Origin: Streptomyces echinatus
Lineage (GTDB): Bacteria > Actinomycetota > Actinomycetes > Streptomycetales > Streptomycetaceae
DNA length: 64,000 nt
Direction: 5' to 3'
NCBI RefSeq assembly: GCF_014203595.1
Contig: NZ_JACHJK010000009.1
Coordinates: forward strand, 62,001-126,000
Position numbers and translations under genes: made by a program. Positions 8,950-17,897 of the stretch are shown here, one piece after another. A model generated the notes under the pieces. The model did no database searches and had not been told where the DNA came from. It was given only the letters and a program-made list of their open reading frames with translations. Numbering within the stretch: the stretch's first letter is position 1; each line of letters begins with the position of its first letter.

Positions 8950-9525
8950 TCACAGGGGCAGGCCGTCCTCGGCGCTCCGCTCCATGCGTGCGACGAGGTC
9001 GGCGGCGAGCGCCTTGATGGTCTCCAGTCCCGGCCGCCCCCAGGCGCGGGGCGCTGTGTCGGCGGCGCACACGGTGCCGAGCGCCATACCGGAGCTGTCG
9101 ATGAGCGGGGCGCCGAGATAGGAGCGGATGCCGAACTCGTCGACGACCGGGTTGCCGGCGAACCGCGGATAGTCGCGGACGTCCTCCAGCACCAGTGCCT
9201 TGCGGCGCACCACCACATGGGGGCAGAACCCGTGATCGCGCGGCAGCGTCCGGCCGATCTCGGCCCGGCTGCCGTCCTCGCGCACCACCGGCGCGGGGGC
9301 GGAGGCGCTCAGGCCCGCGAAGAACTGGTGGTCCTCGCCGATGAAGTTGACCATGGCGTAGTGCGCGCCGGTGACCTGGGCGAGGTGGCCGGCGAAGGCG
9401 TCGAGCACGGGGTCGGGGCGGTCCGCCAGTCCGAGTCGGCGCAGCCGGCGGACGCGGGCGGGGGCCTCCTTGTCCTCGGGGGTGAGCAGCAGACCCCGGA
9501 CCGGCCGGGGCGGCTCGTAGCTCAT
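8950..9525 (-). CDS. GAF domain protein downstream of the conservon
   Basis: 191 aa forming a single GAF domain: YAMVNFIGEDHQFFAGL near residues 55-72, FCPHVVVRRKALVLEDVRDYPRF in the middle (shortened here: HVVVRRKALVLEDV), and SYLGAPLIDSSGMALGTVCA near 140. GAF modules bind cyclic nucleotides, haem or other small ligands. Some streptomycete conservons carry extra genes after cvnD. It may be an accessory sensor for the CvnA-D module. ATG 9525. Confidence 0.8.
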   Translation of the reverse strand: MSYEPPRPVRGLLLTPEDKEAPARVRRLRRLGLADRPDPVLDAFAGHLAQVTGAHYAMVNFIGEDHQFFAGLSASAPAPVVREDGSRAEIGRTLPRDHGFCPHVVVRRKALVLEDVRDYPRFAGNPVVDEFGIRSYLGAPLIDSSGMALGTVCAADTAPRAWGRPGLETIKALAADLVARMERSAEDGLPL

Positions 9526-9586
9526 GGCCTGGCTCCGTCGCTGTGGGCATACCTCATACAGGGGCTCCGTGGGCGGTAGGTCGGGA

Positions 9587-10186
9587 TCACATGTGGGCGC
9601 CATGGCTGGGCGTGGGCGCCGGGGAATGGGCGAGGAGGTGGCGTACGAGGGTGAGCAGGGTCTGCACGCCGGAGCTGGAGATCCGGGCGTCGCAGCGCAC
9701 CACCGGGACCTCCGGGTCGAGGTCGATGGCGGAGCGCACCTCCTCGGCGTCGTAGCGGTGGGAGCCGTCGAACTCGTTGACGGCGACGATGAAGGCGAGT
9801 CCGCGCTCCTCGAAGAAGTCCACGGCGGCGAAGCAGTCCTGCAGCCGGCGGGTGTCGGCGAGGATCACGGCGCCGAGCGCGCCCTCGGACAGCTCGTCCC
9901 ACATGAACCAGAACCGCTCCTGCCCCGGCGTGCCGAACAGGTACAGCACATGTTCCGGATCGAGGGTGATCCGGCCGAAGTCCATGGCGACCGTGGTCTC
10001 CATCTTGTTCTCGACGCCGTCGAGACTGTCCGTGCCGACGCTGACCGTGGTGAGCAGCTCCTCCGTGCTGAGCGGCGCGATCTCGCTCACCGCGCCCACG
10101 AAGGTCGTCTTGCCGACCCCGAACCCGCCCGCGACCAGGATCTTGAGCGCGGTGGGGAACGGGTCACAGCTGTCGTCGTAGTCCAT
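9587..10186 (-). CDS. cvnD: Conservon GTPase (CvnD-type ATP/GTP-binding protein)
   Basis: 199-aa small Ras-like GTPase. The P-loop is GGFGVGKTT (about 20-28) and the G3 region FGTPGQERFW (about 79-88). The G4 motif reads NEFD rather than NKxD, a common divergence in this prokaryotic family. It is last of the four core conservon genes; its ATG lies inside the end of cvnC (23-nt overlap). In conservons this GTPase works with the roadblock protein and a sensor kinase at the membrane, resembling a eukaryotic G-protein circuit. Confidence 0.92.
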   Translation of the reverse strand: MDYDDSCDPFPTALKILVAGGFGVGKTTFVGAVSEIAPLSTEELLTTVSVGTDSLDGVENKMETTVAMDFGRITLDPEHVLYLFGTPGQERFWFMWDELSEGALGAVILADTRRLQDCFAAVDFFEERGLAFIVAVNEFDGSHRYDAEEVRSAIDLDPEVPVVRCDARISSSGVQTLLTLVRHLLAHSPAPTPSHGAHM

Positions 10187-10541
10187 CGAGCACTGCCTCC
10201 AGCAGAGACCGGTCAGTGGGCGTGTGGTGGTAGGCGGGCGGCTTGGTGGTCAGCGCCCCGCAGTCGACCAGGTCGGAGAGCAGCACCTTGGTGACCACCG
10301 CGGGGAGTTTCAGCTGGGCGGCGGCCTCGGCGACCGAGACGGGCGCGCGGCACAGGTCGAGTGCCTGCGCGTGCTCCGGGCCGAGGTAGCCCAGGGGGGT
10401 GACGCCGGTGGCCATCACCTGCGACATCAGGTCGAGGGCGATGCTGGGCTTGGTGCGGCCGTTGCTGACCGTGAAGGGGCGCACCAGCCGCCCGGCCGCG
10501 TCGTCCAGCCAGGGCCCGTCGCCGGCTGTGGCCACGCTCAA
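10164..10541 (-). CDS. cvnC: DUF742 conservon protein (CvnC-type)
   Basis: 125-aa DUF742 protein with the characteristic N-terminal LVRPFTVSNGRTKP and a winged-helix-like C-terminal part (VSVAEAAAQLKLPAVVTKVL, LLSDLVDCGALTT). The start is taken as the TTG at 10541, whose TTGA overlaps the cvnB stop, though GTG 10535 is an alternative. It overlaps cvnD by 23 nt. CvnC proteins are thought to act between the kinase and the GTPase; a DNA-binding role is possible from the fold. Confidence 0.9.
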   Translation of the reverse strand: MSVATAGDGPWLDDAAGRLVRPFTVSNGRTKPSIALDLMSQVMATGVTPLGYLGPEHAQALDLCRAPVSVAEAAAQLKLPAVVTKVLLSDLVDCGALTTKPPAYHHTPTDRSLLEAVLDGLRRQL

Positions 10542-10972
10542 GTCCTCGTCGCCGCGGAGTCGACGGCATGCTGCCGTGGGGCGGTCACCAGGTAGGGGCG
10601 CACGCTCTTGACCAGCATGGCCATCTCGTAGCCGAGCACCGCCGCGTCGGCCTCGCGGCCGGCCAGCACGGCGAGGCAGGTGCCGGAGCCGGCGGTGGTG
10701 ACGAAGAGCAGGGTCGCGTCGAGTTCGACGACGACCTGGCGGACGTCCCCGCCGTCACCGAACCGGACGCCCGCACTGCGGCCGAGGGAGTACAGGCCGG
10801 ACGCCAGGGCCGCCATGTGGTCGGCGCTGTCGATGTCGAGGCCGTGCACGGACTTCACCAGTCCGTCGCAGGACAGGAGCACCGCGCTGGTGGTGTGGGG
10901 TACGCGCTGCACGAGGCCGCTCAGCAGCCAGTCGAGGTCGGATGCGTGGACGGTCGGCGCGTCGCTCGCCAT
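10538..10972 (-). CDS. cvnB: Roadblock/LC7 domain protein (CvnB-type)
   Basis: 144-aa roadblock/LC7 protein. Diagnostic segments are LDWLLSGLVQRVPHTTSAVL and LSCDGLVKSVHGLDIDSADH at the N-terminus, and LLFVTTAGSGTCLAVLAG in the core beta strands. Such proteins are GTPase-activating or scaffold partners of small GTPases, here CvnD. ATG 10972; a longer frame in the same register runs far upstream only because of GC bias and overlaps cvnA. Confidence 0.93.
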   Translation of the reverse strand: MASDAPTVHASDLDWLLSGLVQRVPHTTSAVLLSCDGLVKSVHGLDIDSADHMAALASGLYSLGRSAGVRFGDGGDVRQVVVELDATLLFVTTAGSGTCLAVLAGREADAAVLGYEMAMLVKSVRPYLVTAPRQHAVDSAATRT

Positions 10973-11049
10973 GGTGGATCGACTCCTTGGGGTACGAAGA
11001 TCTGGGGGAGCGCTGGGGGTGGGGGTACGACGTGCGGGTGCGGTCGTGG

Positions 11050-13617
11050 TCATCCGGCCGGGGCGCTCCCCTCGGTCCGGCCGGTGCCGCGGATGCCGTC
11101 GGATGCGGGCACGTGAGCGTGCGCCTTTGGTATGGGGGTGGTCGAGGCGATGGGTTCGGGGGCCGTGTGGTCGGGGACCATGTGGGCCGGACCTGCAGGG
11201 GCCGCAACGGTGTGTCCCGAGGCCGTATGGTCCGAGACCGTGCGGCCCGACACTGTGTAGCCCGAGCCTGTGTGGCCCGAGCCTGTGTGGTCGGGGCCCA
11301 TGGCAGGCGGGACCGTGTGGTCGGGGCCCATGGGCTGAGAGCCCATGGCGGGGCTGCCCATGGGGCGGGAGGCCGTGGAGTCCGGGCCCAGGGAGTGCGA
11401 ACCGCTGTACTGGGCCCCGTCGTGAGCGGTGCCGAAGTGGTCCGGTCCGCCGTGCTCGGGGCGGGTGCGCGCCGGCTCGGTGGATCCCGGTCCGGGAGAT
11501 CCCGACCGATACGCGCCCGCCATGTGGCCGGCGTCGGTGTGGGTGGAACCCATGTGCTCGTAGGACGAAGCGGGGTACGTGGGGGTGCCGTGCGCGGGGG
11601 TGCCGTGCGCGGGGGTGCCGTGCGCGGGGGTGCCGTGCGCGGGCGTGCCGTACTCCGGGGTGCCGTGCGCGGGCGTGCCGTACTCCGGTTCTTCGTGTTC
11701 CGGATCCAGGTTCTGCTGGGCTTCGGCGAGTCCGATTCCGCGCTGGAAGGCGGCCATCAGGCCGGGGTCGTGGCCGGCGACGGTGTCGGTGCCCTGACGG
11801 GGTGCCGGGCCGCCGCGCAGCTGGGGCACGATGTGCTCCTGGGCGCGCCGACGGGGCAGTCGGGGCTTGTCCATGGTGCCGCGGACGGGTCCGACCCGTG
11901 GCGTGGGCAGGGTGCCGGCATGCGCCTCCACCACCGCCCGGTCCTGGGTGCCGACACCGGGCACGGCGTCGGCCGGAGTGGGCCGCGACTCGTCGGCGCC
12001 GCGCACGGGAAGCGGGGCCGGGGCACCTCCATGCCGGCCGCGCACGCCGTTCTCGGTCCCGCGCCGCCCGCTCCCGCGCTGCGCGTGCCGCCGCCGCCCG
12101 GTACCCGGTGCCTCTCCGGCGCCCGACCCGGGCTCGGTACCGCCCGTGGCCCCGGAGCCGGTCCCGCCCGTGGCCCCGTTCCCGGTTCCGGCCGAAGTCC
12201 CGCTTCCGGTCGCGTGATTGACGCCGGCCCCGCCATGGGCTGCCGCCCCGCTCCCCGCCCGGGGAGGCGTTTCCCGCGCGGGAGCCGGCACGGGCGCCCG
12301 GACCTGCCGCACCGGACCGGTGTCCACCGGATGCGGCGGTGGCGTCTGGGGCTGCGGTGGCCTCTGGGGCTGAGGTACGGCGGCACCGGACTCCGTCGCC
12401 GGCACGCCCGGGGCGTTGCCCAACAACGCCTGGGGCACGACGAGTACGGCCTGCACACCGCCGTAGATGTTGCTCTGCAGCCGTACGTGGATGCCGTGCC
12501 GGCGGGCGAGCTGGGAGACGACGTAGAGACCGATGCGGCCGTCGGCCAGCAGGCTGGCGACGTTGACCTGGTCGGGATCGGCGAGCAGGGCGTTCATCCG
12601 GTTCTGTTCGCCGACGGGCATGCCCAGTCCGCGGTCCTCCACCTCCACGGCGAGCCCGGAGGTGACGAGGGTGGCACGCAGCAGCACCTGGGTGTGCGGG
12701 GCGGAGAACACCGTGGCGTTCTCGATGAGTTCGGCGAGCAGATGGATGACGTCGGCGACGGAGTGGCCACGCAGTTCGCCGTCGATGGGCGGCACCAGCT
12801 TGACCCTGGAGTACTGCTCGACCTCGGCGATGGCGGAGCGCAGCACCTCGGTCATGCTGACGGGGTTGCTCCACTGCCGGCGGGAGACGGCGCCGCCGAG
12901 CACGGCGAGGTTCTCGGCGTGCCGCCGGATCCGGGTGGCCAGGTGGTCCACGTGGAACAGGCCCTTGAGCAGGTCGGGGTCCTCGATCTCGTTCTCGAGG
13001 TCGTCGAGGATCGAGATCTCCCGGTGCACGAGGGACTGCAGCCGGCGCGCGAGGTTGACGAACACCTCCAGCTTCTGTTCGCTGCCCGTCTGGCTGGAGA
13101 GCTGGGCGGCCCGCACGACGGCGGTGACGGCGCCGTCGTGCGCGCGGGCCAGGTCGGCGGCGAGCAGCTCGAAGTCGTCGGCGTCCGCGGGGGGCCGGCG
13201 GCGCGGGCCGCGCTGCGGCGGGGACTCGCCCTGCCGGAGCGCGTCGACCAGTGCGTGCAGGTCGGCCTCGCCGCGCGCGGCGGTGCGGCGGAGGTCGTCG
13301 ACGCGGTCGGCGACCAGGCGGGCGGCGCGTTCGGCGGCCACGGCGGCGATCAGGATGCCGGCGACGGCCACGGTGACCGCCCCGGCGAGCACGGCCCACA
13401 GGACGGGACCGGTGCGTGCGCCGGTGGAGCGGAGGCTGAACAGCACCGCGGCGGTGGCGCTGAGCGCGACCGCGAGGGGCGGCAGCACGGCGAGCCGCAT
13501 GAGCTGGGGCCGTATGTGTGTCTCGGGCAGTGCGGGAGCGGGTCGGGTCACCGGACGCCCGTGTCGGCCGCCCTCGCGACGGTCGGCGCGGGCGGCCGGT
13601 GCTCGGAGGTGAGACAT
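11050..13617 (-). CDS. cvnA: Conservon sensor histidine kinase-like protein (CvnA-type) with repetitive tail
   Basis: 855 aa from ATG 13617, which has GAGGA a few nt upstream. Order: two transmembrane segments near residues 40-90; a cytoplasmic nitrate/sensor-like helical region; a dimerisation helix (HVDHLATRIRRHAENLAVLG); a HATPase_c domain with N-box ELIENATVFSAP, G1 VEVEDRGLGMP and G2 DGRIGLYVVSQLARRHG; then a disordered tail of over 400 residues. The tail holds seven tandem GTPAH-type pentapeptides (DNA 11576-11680) and many His, Gly, Pro and Thr residues. It heads the cvnABCD unit. CvnA proteins often lack clear phosphorelay partners. Confidence 0.9.
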   Translation of the reverse strand: MSHLRAPAARADRREGGRHGRPVTRPAPALPETHIRPQLMRLAVLPPLAVALSATAAVLFSLRSTGARTGPVLWAVLAGAVTVAVAGILIAAVAAERAARLVADRVDDLRRTAARGEADLHALVDALRQGESPPQRGPRRRPPADADDFELLAADLARAHDGAVTAVVRAAQLSSQTGSEQKLEVFVNLARRLQSLVHREISILDDLENEIEDPDLLKGLFHVDHLATRIRRHAENLAVLGGAVSRRQWSNPVSMTEVLRSAIAEVEQYSRVKLVPPIDGELRGHSVADVIHLLAELIENATVFSAPHTQVLLRATLVTSGLAVEVEDRGLGMPVGEQNRMNALLADPDQVNVASLLADGRIGLYVVSQLARRHGIHVRLQSNIYGGVQAVLVVPQALLGNAPGVPATESGAAVPQPQRPPQPQTPPPHPVDTGPVRQVRAPVPAPARETPPRAGSGAAAHGGAGVNHATGSGTSAGTGNGATGGTGSGATGGTEPGSGAGEAPGTGRRRHAQRGSGRRGTENGVRGRHGGAPAPLPVRGADESRPTPADAVPGVGTQDRAVVEAHAGTLPTPRVGPVRGTMDKPRLPRRRAQEHIVPQLRGGPAPRQGTDTVAGHDPGLMAAFQRGIGLAEAQQNLDPEHEEPEYGTPAHGTPEYGTPAHGTPAHGTPAHGTPAHGTPTYPASSYEHMGSTHTDAGHMAGAYRSGSPGPGSTEPARTRPEHGGPDHFGTAHDGAQYSGSHSLGPDSTASRPMGSPAMGSQPMGPDHTVPPAMGPDHTGSGHTGSGYTVSGRTVSDHTASGHTVAAPAGPAHMVPDHTAPEPIASTTPIPKAHAHVPASDGIRGTGRTEGSAPAG
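11576..11680. repeat. Seven tandem 15-bp units inside cvnA
   Basis: Seven consecutive 15-bp units, nearly identical (GTGCGCGGGGGTGCC and variants), encode on the minus strand GTPAH GTPEY GTPAH x4 GTPTY. A degenerate copy (EEPEY) flanks it. The in-frame unit size means copy number can change without breaking the protein. Confidence 0.95.
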
Positions 13618-14699
13618 CTGCGTCCTCGTACTGGTCCGTCGGGCCTGGTGTCCTCGTGCGGTGCGCGGTGCGGGCATGCGTCGATGCGGGCGCGCGCCAT
13701 CGCGGCGTCGGCCGGCGGGACCGGATCCGGTCGCGTGTCGCCCGACGGACACTCACAGTAGTTGCCTGCGCATCACGTGCGGTGGGCAGTTGACAAACTC
13801 TCCCGGCGAGCGTCCCGCTCTGGTATGAGGCGTCGTACGAAAGTCCGATGACCCGCACTCGACACGCGACCGAACCCTGACAGGGTCGATCTTCCCTGAT
13901 CAAAGCTAGTCACAAACGGAACGTCGGGGGGCGGCCGCGGCGTGCCTCACTCCCCCCGCCGAGCGACCGCGTACGCGACGCCGATCACTTCCGGCCCGCC
14001 GTCACAGCGACCCGAGAGGCCGTCACCGGCACCGCCACACCACGACGTTCATCACAGAGCGTGCCTGCTCTGGCCTTGACCGACCGCGGGATGCGCAACA
14101 GACTCACGGAGCCGCTGTCAGGCACCGGTTCCACGAACGGGGGTCCCGGTCGCATCGACGATCCGCCGGACGGCGTCGCCCGGACAGGCACGGGGCAGCG
14201 CGAACACGACGTGCCGAATCCCGGCGGGGGCGAGTGCAGGAACGTGGGCACGGCCGACGGTGGGTCTACGCGGTCTACGATGATCCCTCAGAGGAACTCG
14301 GGAGCGAGAGGCCGTAGGCGGCGTACTCGCGCCCAGTCGGCCAGCACGCCCGCCATCGTGGCTGACTGTCGTCACCACAACCGTGCCAGACACAGCGGTC
14401 ATCCCCGGTCGATGCGGGTGTCGCGCAGTCCAGTTTGCAGCAGCCTCACCAGGTATCGAAGCCCTAGGGCACTGACACGGACTACTAGCCTCTCTCCTTG
14501 ACGCCGTGATCGCGCCACCTACCCCGCAGCGTGCTCGAAGGCAGCCGCAGCATTCGGAACGGCCCTGACACCGGGTTGCAGTGTCACCACGGCGTTGGTG
14601 GCCGTCACACGCTGATCAACGGTCTCCAGCCCGCCGGAGCCCCCTCATCGGTCGCCTCCACCGACCTCGGCAAGCAGATTCGCCCGCGACTGACTGAGC
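13618..14699. other. About 1.1 kb without a convincing gene; cvnA upstream region and possible LLM-oxidoreductase remnant
   Basis: The first 250 bp must contain the cvnA promoter. On the minus strand around 14130-14260 a frame reads AHVPALAPAGIRHVVFALP then DAVRRIVDATGTPVRG and stops; this resembles the C-terminus of luciferase-like (LLM) flavin oxidoreductases but has no intact upstream part. Otherwise the frames are short and I see no RNA gene. The stretch looks like decayed accessory DNA. Confidence 0.4.
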
Positions 14700-14910
14700 T
14701 TTTCTGCGTTGCCGCTCCAGGGTGAGGATGGCGGCGGCGATTGACGTCATTCGATTCGGGCTGCACCGGGATCGGCGGAAGATGCGCCAGGACTTCAGCC
14801 GGGCGACGCCGCGTTCGACTGGTGCCCGTGCCGCGGGAAACGCACGGTTGACGGTTTGCTGGGTCGGGGTGAGCTCGCGGCCTGGCAGGCGCCTGGGGGT
14901 GTCGCACTTG
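14700..14910 (-). pseudogene. C-terminal remnant of an IS5-type (DDE_Tnp_4) transposase
   Basis: The minus-strand frame encodes RRLPGRELTPTQQTVNRAF and ARAPVERGVARLKSWRIFRR, then SPNRMTSIAAAILTLERQR. This is the conserved C-terminal end, including the Glu of the DDE triad (PVERG), of the IS5/IS112-like transposases common in streptomycetes. Nothing of the N-terminal or central catalytic domain precedes it. A matching N-terminal fragment in the opposite orientation lies at 15943-16306. Confidence 0.75.
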
Positions 14911-15049
14911 GGCGGATTGTCGTAGAGGTCACGGGGCCCAAAACCGGACGAACAAGGAAAAGATCGCGCCACAGATCTTGTCCGGCTCCAGCGAACCCTT
15001 GAGGATCGACGGCGGGCACGACACACGTTCGATTTTCCTTAGGGGAAAA

Positions 15050-15523
15050 GTGAAGGCACGTTTTGTCGTCCCGATTCTCGCGGCGGGGGCCCTGCTGCTG
15101 TCGGCCACCACGGCGTCGGCTGCGCCGGCTCCGGTCGGGAGCACGGGCAAGGTCACCGTAAAGGATGCTGGTCTGTACGCGTGGTGCACGTTCCAGGGCG
15201 AGAAGCCGTTCCAGCTCACTCACAACGGGGGACTGATCGCCCAGGGGCACTACACGGGTTGCTCGACTCCGGCGCCCGACAAGTGCCGGGCCCAAGTCGA
15301 TCTTCAGCGGCTCGAAGCCTATGACGGGCACTGGCACGCGGTGAAGCACAAGAACAGCGGGTGGACGAAGTGCAGCGGCCGTGTGACGACGAAGCCGCTC
15401 AAGTGCGTGCATGATGGCCACAAGGAGACGTACAACACGCAGGTGACGCTTCAGGTCGAGTACCACGGACGCTTCAGCGAACCTGGTATCGCGGACTCGC
15501 ACAACACCTACGTGGACTGCTGA
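15050..15523 (+). CDS. Small secreted six-cysteine protein, unknown function
   Basis: 157 aa from GTG 15050, preceded by AGGGG. Residues 1-26 are a Sec signal peptide: basic KAR, hydrophobic FVVPILAAGALLLSATTASA, then the AXA-like site before APAPVG. The mature part of about 130 residues has six cysteines (in AWCTF, TGCST, DKCRA, TKCSG, LKCVH and the C-terminal DC), enough for three disulfides, and many His and Lys residues. I do not recognise the family. It is followed 12 bp later by a mini VOC gene and is bracketed by transposase remnants, suggesting acquisition by transfer. Confidence 0.8.
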   Translation: MKARFVVPILAAGALLLSATTASAAPAPVGSTGKVTVKDAGLYAWCTFQGEKPFQLTHNGGLIAQGHYTGCSTPAPDKCRAQVDLQRLEAYDGHWHAVKHKNSGWTKCSGRVTTKPLKCVHDGHKETYNTQVTLQVEYHGRFSEPGIADSHNTYVDC

Positions 15524-15535
15524 CGAAGGAGCCCC

Positions 15536-15802
15536 ATGGAGTTCGCGTTCGAGGCCGTCGATCTGGAACACATCCGTCGTTTCTGGAGTCTCGTTCCCGG
15601 AATGGACGGCCTGACGATCTCCCAGGGACCGGTGTCGTCCATGCGGCCGGTCACCAGTCCACTCGTCGGAACAGTCCAGGAACTGGCCGAGACGCTGACC
15701 GCTATGGGGGGCCGGGTGCTGGAGTGGGACGAAGGGGGATGGGCTCTGATGGCTGATCCCGAGGGGAACGAGTTCTACGTCCGGCCGCCGGAGGATTCGT
15801 AG
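15536..15802 (+). CDS. Short VOC (glyoxalase-like) protein, probably truncated
   Basis: 88 aa with an excellent ribosome binding site (GAAGGAG, 15527-15533) before the ATG. The N-terminus (FAFEAVDLEHIRRFWSLV) and C-terminus (WALMADPEGNEFYVRP) match the beginning and end of a VOC-superfamily domain, but the central strands of a normal domain of about 115-120 residues are shortened. It may be an internal deletion derivative. It lies 12 bp after the secreted-protein gene, so the two are probably co-transcribed. Confidence 0.65.
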   Translation: MEFAFEAVDLEHIRRFWSLVPGMDGLTISQGPVSSMRPVTSPLVGTVQELAETLTAMGGRVLEWDEGGWALMADPEGNEFYVRPPEDS

Positions 15803-15942
15803 GCGCCGATCCTGGAACGTCTCACTGAGGTCTTTCAGCGTGCCTACTGATCGGGTGACGACGCAGTTGTCTGCAACGGACAAGGCTCCCGTGCCGGTGA
15901 GGGAGGCGTTCGACGTCTCAACTCGCCAGCGTGGGAGCCTTA

Positions 15943-16306
15943 TTGGTTTCCTACCCTGCCGCACCCGACCTGCCCCATGCCCTGGTCGAGTGGGTCACCA
16001 TGCTCATCGTCACCCGCGAGGGTGACCGCCGCTGCAAGCTCCCGCCGCACCAGCGCTCTGATCGGACTGGTGTACCTGCGCCGGCATGACACTCTCGCGC
16101 AGTTTGCCGCCGGCTTCGGTATCTCCGTCGGGACCGCCCACGCCTACACGGCCGCGGTGATCGGCCTGCTTGCCGATCGCGCGCCCGGCCTGCTGCGTGC
16201 GCTGCGCGAAGCCGACCCCGACTACGTGCTGGTGGACGGCACCCTCGCCGAGTGCGACAGGGCCGGCGACAGCCGGGCCGACTACTCCCACAAGCACCGC
16301 CGGCAC
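15943..16306 (+). pseudogene. N-terminal remnant of an IS5-type transposase, frameshifted and truncated
   Basis: From TTG 15943 the frame reads YPAAPDLPHALVEWVTMLI and then CKLPPHQR. Near 16055 the reading frame shifts, and the neighbouring frame continues ALIGLVYLRRHDTLAQFAAG (HTH region) and PDYVLVDGTLAECDR (first catalytic Asp region), ending DYSHKHRRHG. Homology stops abruptly at about 16306, where an unrelated reversed gene fragment begins. It is the N-terminal third of the transposase family whose C-terminus lies at 14700-14910. Confidence 0.8.
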
Positions 16307-16552
16307 GGAGATCAGCGGCCCACCGGCCTCGCCGATCAACGGGCCGGTTGACCATGGCGAGGTGTCCTCCTCGTCCTCGGTGAGGTCGCACCACCGCTCA
16401 AGCAGCGCGGCCACGTAGGCCGCGATGCGCTCGGACGGAGGCTCTTCCACCTCGCTGTCGATGTAACGGTCGTACAGGTCGCTGAAGACCCGGCCGGCGG
16501 TCTTGTCATCCGCGGGCCTATCGCCTTCCCGGACAGCAAGGTCGTAGCTCAT
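16306..16552 (-). pseudogene. 5'-end of a conserved streptomycete hypothetical gene cut off at the IS junction
   Basis: ATG 16552 opens MSYDLAVREGDRPADDKTAG, continues DRYIDSEVEEPPSERIAAYV and EDTSPWSTGPLIGEAGGPLI, then enters the antisense of the transposase remnant. I know this family from memory as full-length proteins of about 120 residues beginning SYDLAVWEG and containing the DTSPWSTGPL motif, often near toxin/immunity-like loci. Here only about 82 residues remain; the C-terminal third is lost, indicating a deletion between the gene and the IS. Confidence 0.7.
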
Positions 16553-17897
16553 GCCGGGAAGCTCTCATGCTGCTCTGACAGCCATAAGAAACGAGGTCTA
16601 AAGCGGTGGCTTCCTGGCGTCCAGCGGCAGCGGCCAGTCGGCGCAGGCCACTAGTGAGCTGCTGTCCGCGGTGAGGAAGAGCAGGGTGGTCCATGTCCGA
16701 TCGGCGGCATCGATCAGTCCTGTGCGAACGGGCTGGCCCTCCTCTCCGCAGCGGCGCACCTACTGGGTGGCAGACCGGGAGCAACCCACGGGCGTGCATG
16801 CGGAGCCAGAGCTATCACGGTCGCCTCGTCATCACCGGCCAACAGTGATTCCAGCACGTGCCATTTTATGGTCACCCCCGTCTGGATCCTGCGGGACAGC
16901 CAGGCACCGCAACCCCAACAACCACCCCCCGCACGGTGACGTCCCTCCGGGGCCGCCCAGCGGCCCGAATGACCGTCACTGACCGATCCGGCTAGAGCTT
17001 CGGACTTGAAGGTCACCCCCGCCCCCGAGATGGCCCGGCCATACACCGAGCCGTCTCAGTTCCCGTCTCGTTCAGCCCTGTCACGGTCGTTCAGGCGAGA
17101 CCCGCAGCCGTCCTGGCACTGGCGGCCAGCCACCCATGTGCAGGTGAACGCCCGTGCACTCAGCCCAGCACCTCACCAACACAGTTGAAAAGCGTGCGTC
17201 TGCTTTCGCAGCGCGCTGCTCGGTGCGCGGCCGGCGCTGGCAGGTCTCTCCTTAGCCATCGACGAAGCCCGGCCGTTGGTTAGGTCCCGGGTCGTACCCG
17301 GGCCGCCCCCAGACAGAACCGGGGATGCAACTGCTCTACGGAGCTGGACACCTCGGAAGCCGGCCGCGCGTCTGAGACCTTAGCCATGCCCACTGACAAC
17401 GCATCCTTGAGCATGATCTCGACGCCGTGCGGCCTGCACCACAGGCGCATCAGATCAAGCGGGGAACAGCGGGGAATCACGGTAGAAAGCCAGTGGGCCC
17501 GACGAGGCTTCGGTCCGAACGTTCGGCCAGTTCCGCAACTTAACCGCCCCAAACGCTGGCAGCTTCCCAAGCTGAGTACTTCGCAGCGCGATCGACGCTG
17601 CGCGTCTCCCCTTGGCCCGGCCATCGCGAGTCGCTCTGGTCGACGACCGTTAGCGTGGCTGAGGCTGGTCGGGGTGCAGCGAGGCATACGCGCGCCTGAT
17701 CGGTCAGCGCACTCGCCATCGCGGCTCGCTTTCGACGGCTGAGGCACAAACGACCTCCGAGAGGAGGTGCCGCCCTCTCCGGTGGTGGGCAACCCGTGAC
17801 CTTGACCCGGTTCTTGAAACTCCACCCGAAGCCGCTCCGCCGTCCTTGGAGCCCTGGCGTCAACTTGGCAAGCAGGCATGCGAGTTAGCCTGGGATC
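16553..17897. other. 1.3 kb with no supported gene
   Basis: Frames on both strands are short, lack ribosome binding sites and show no domain I can name. GC content and codon pattern look degraded relative to neighbours. A small perfect palindrome (CCCGGGT-CGT-ACCCGGG) lies near 17287-17303. Together with the flanking transposase remnants this looks like decayed mobile or accessory DNA. Confidence 0.5.

Noticed and set aside
10973..13903. Long minus-strand extension of the cvnB frame over cvnA
   Set aside because: It is out of frame with the clear CvnA kinase motifs and is Arg/Pro-rich low complexity; the roadblock protein itself begins at ATG 10972.
16010..16305. Continuation of the minus-strand frame after MSYDLAV into 16010
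   Set aside because: This part is the exact antisense of recognisable transposase sequence, so it is not native coding sequence of that gene.
14700..16306. One intact IS element between the two transposase fragments
   Set aside because: The fragments point in opposite directions, with unrelated genes between them, and the right one has a frameshift. No matching terminal repeats could be found.
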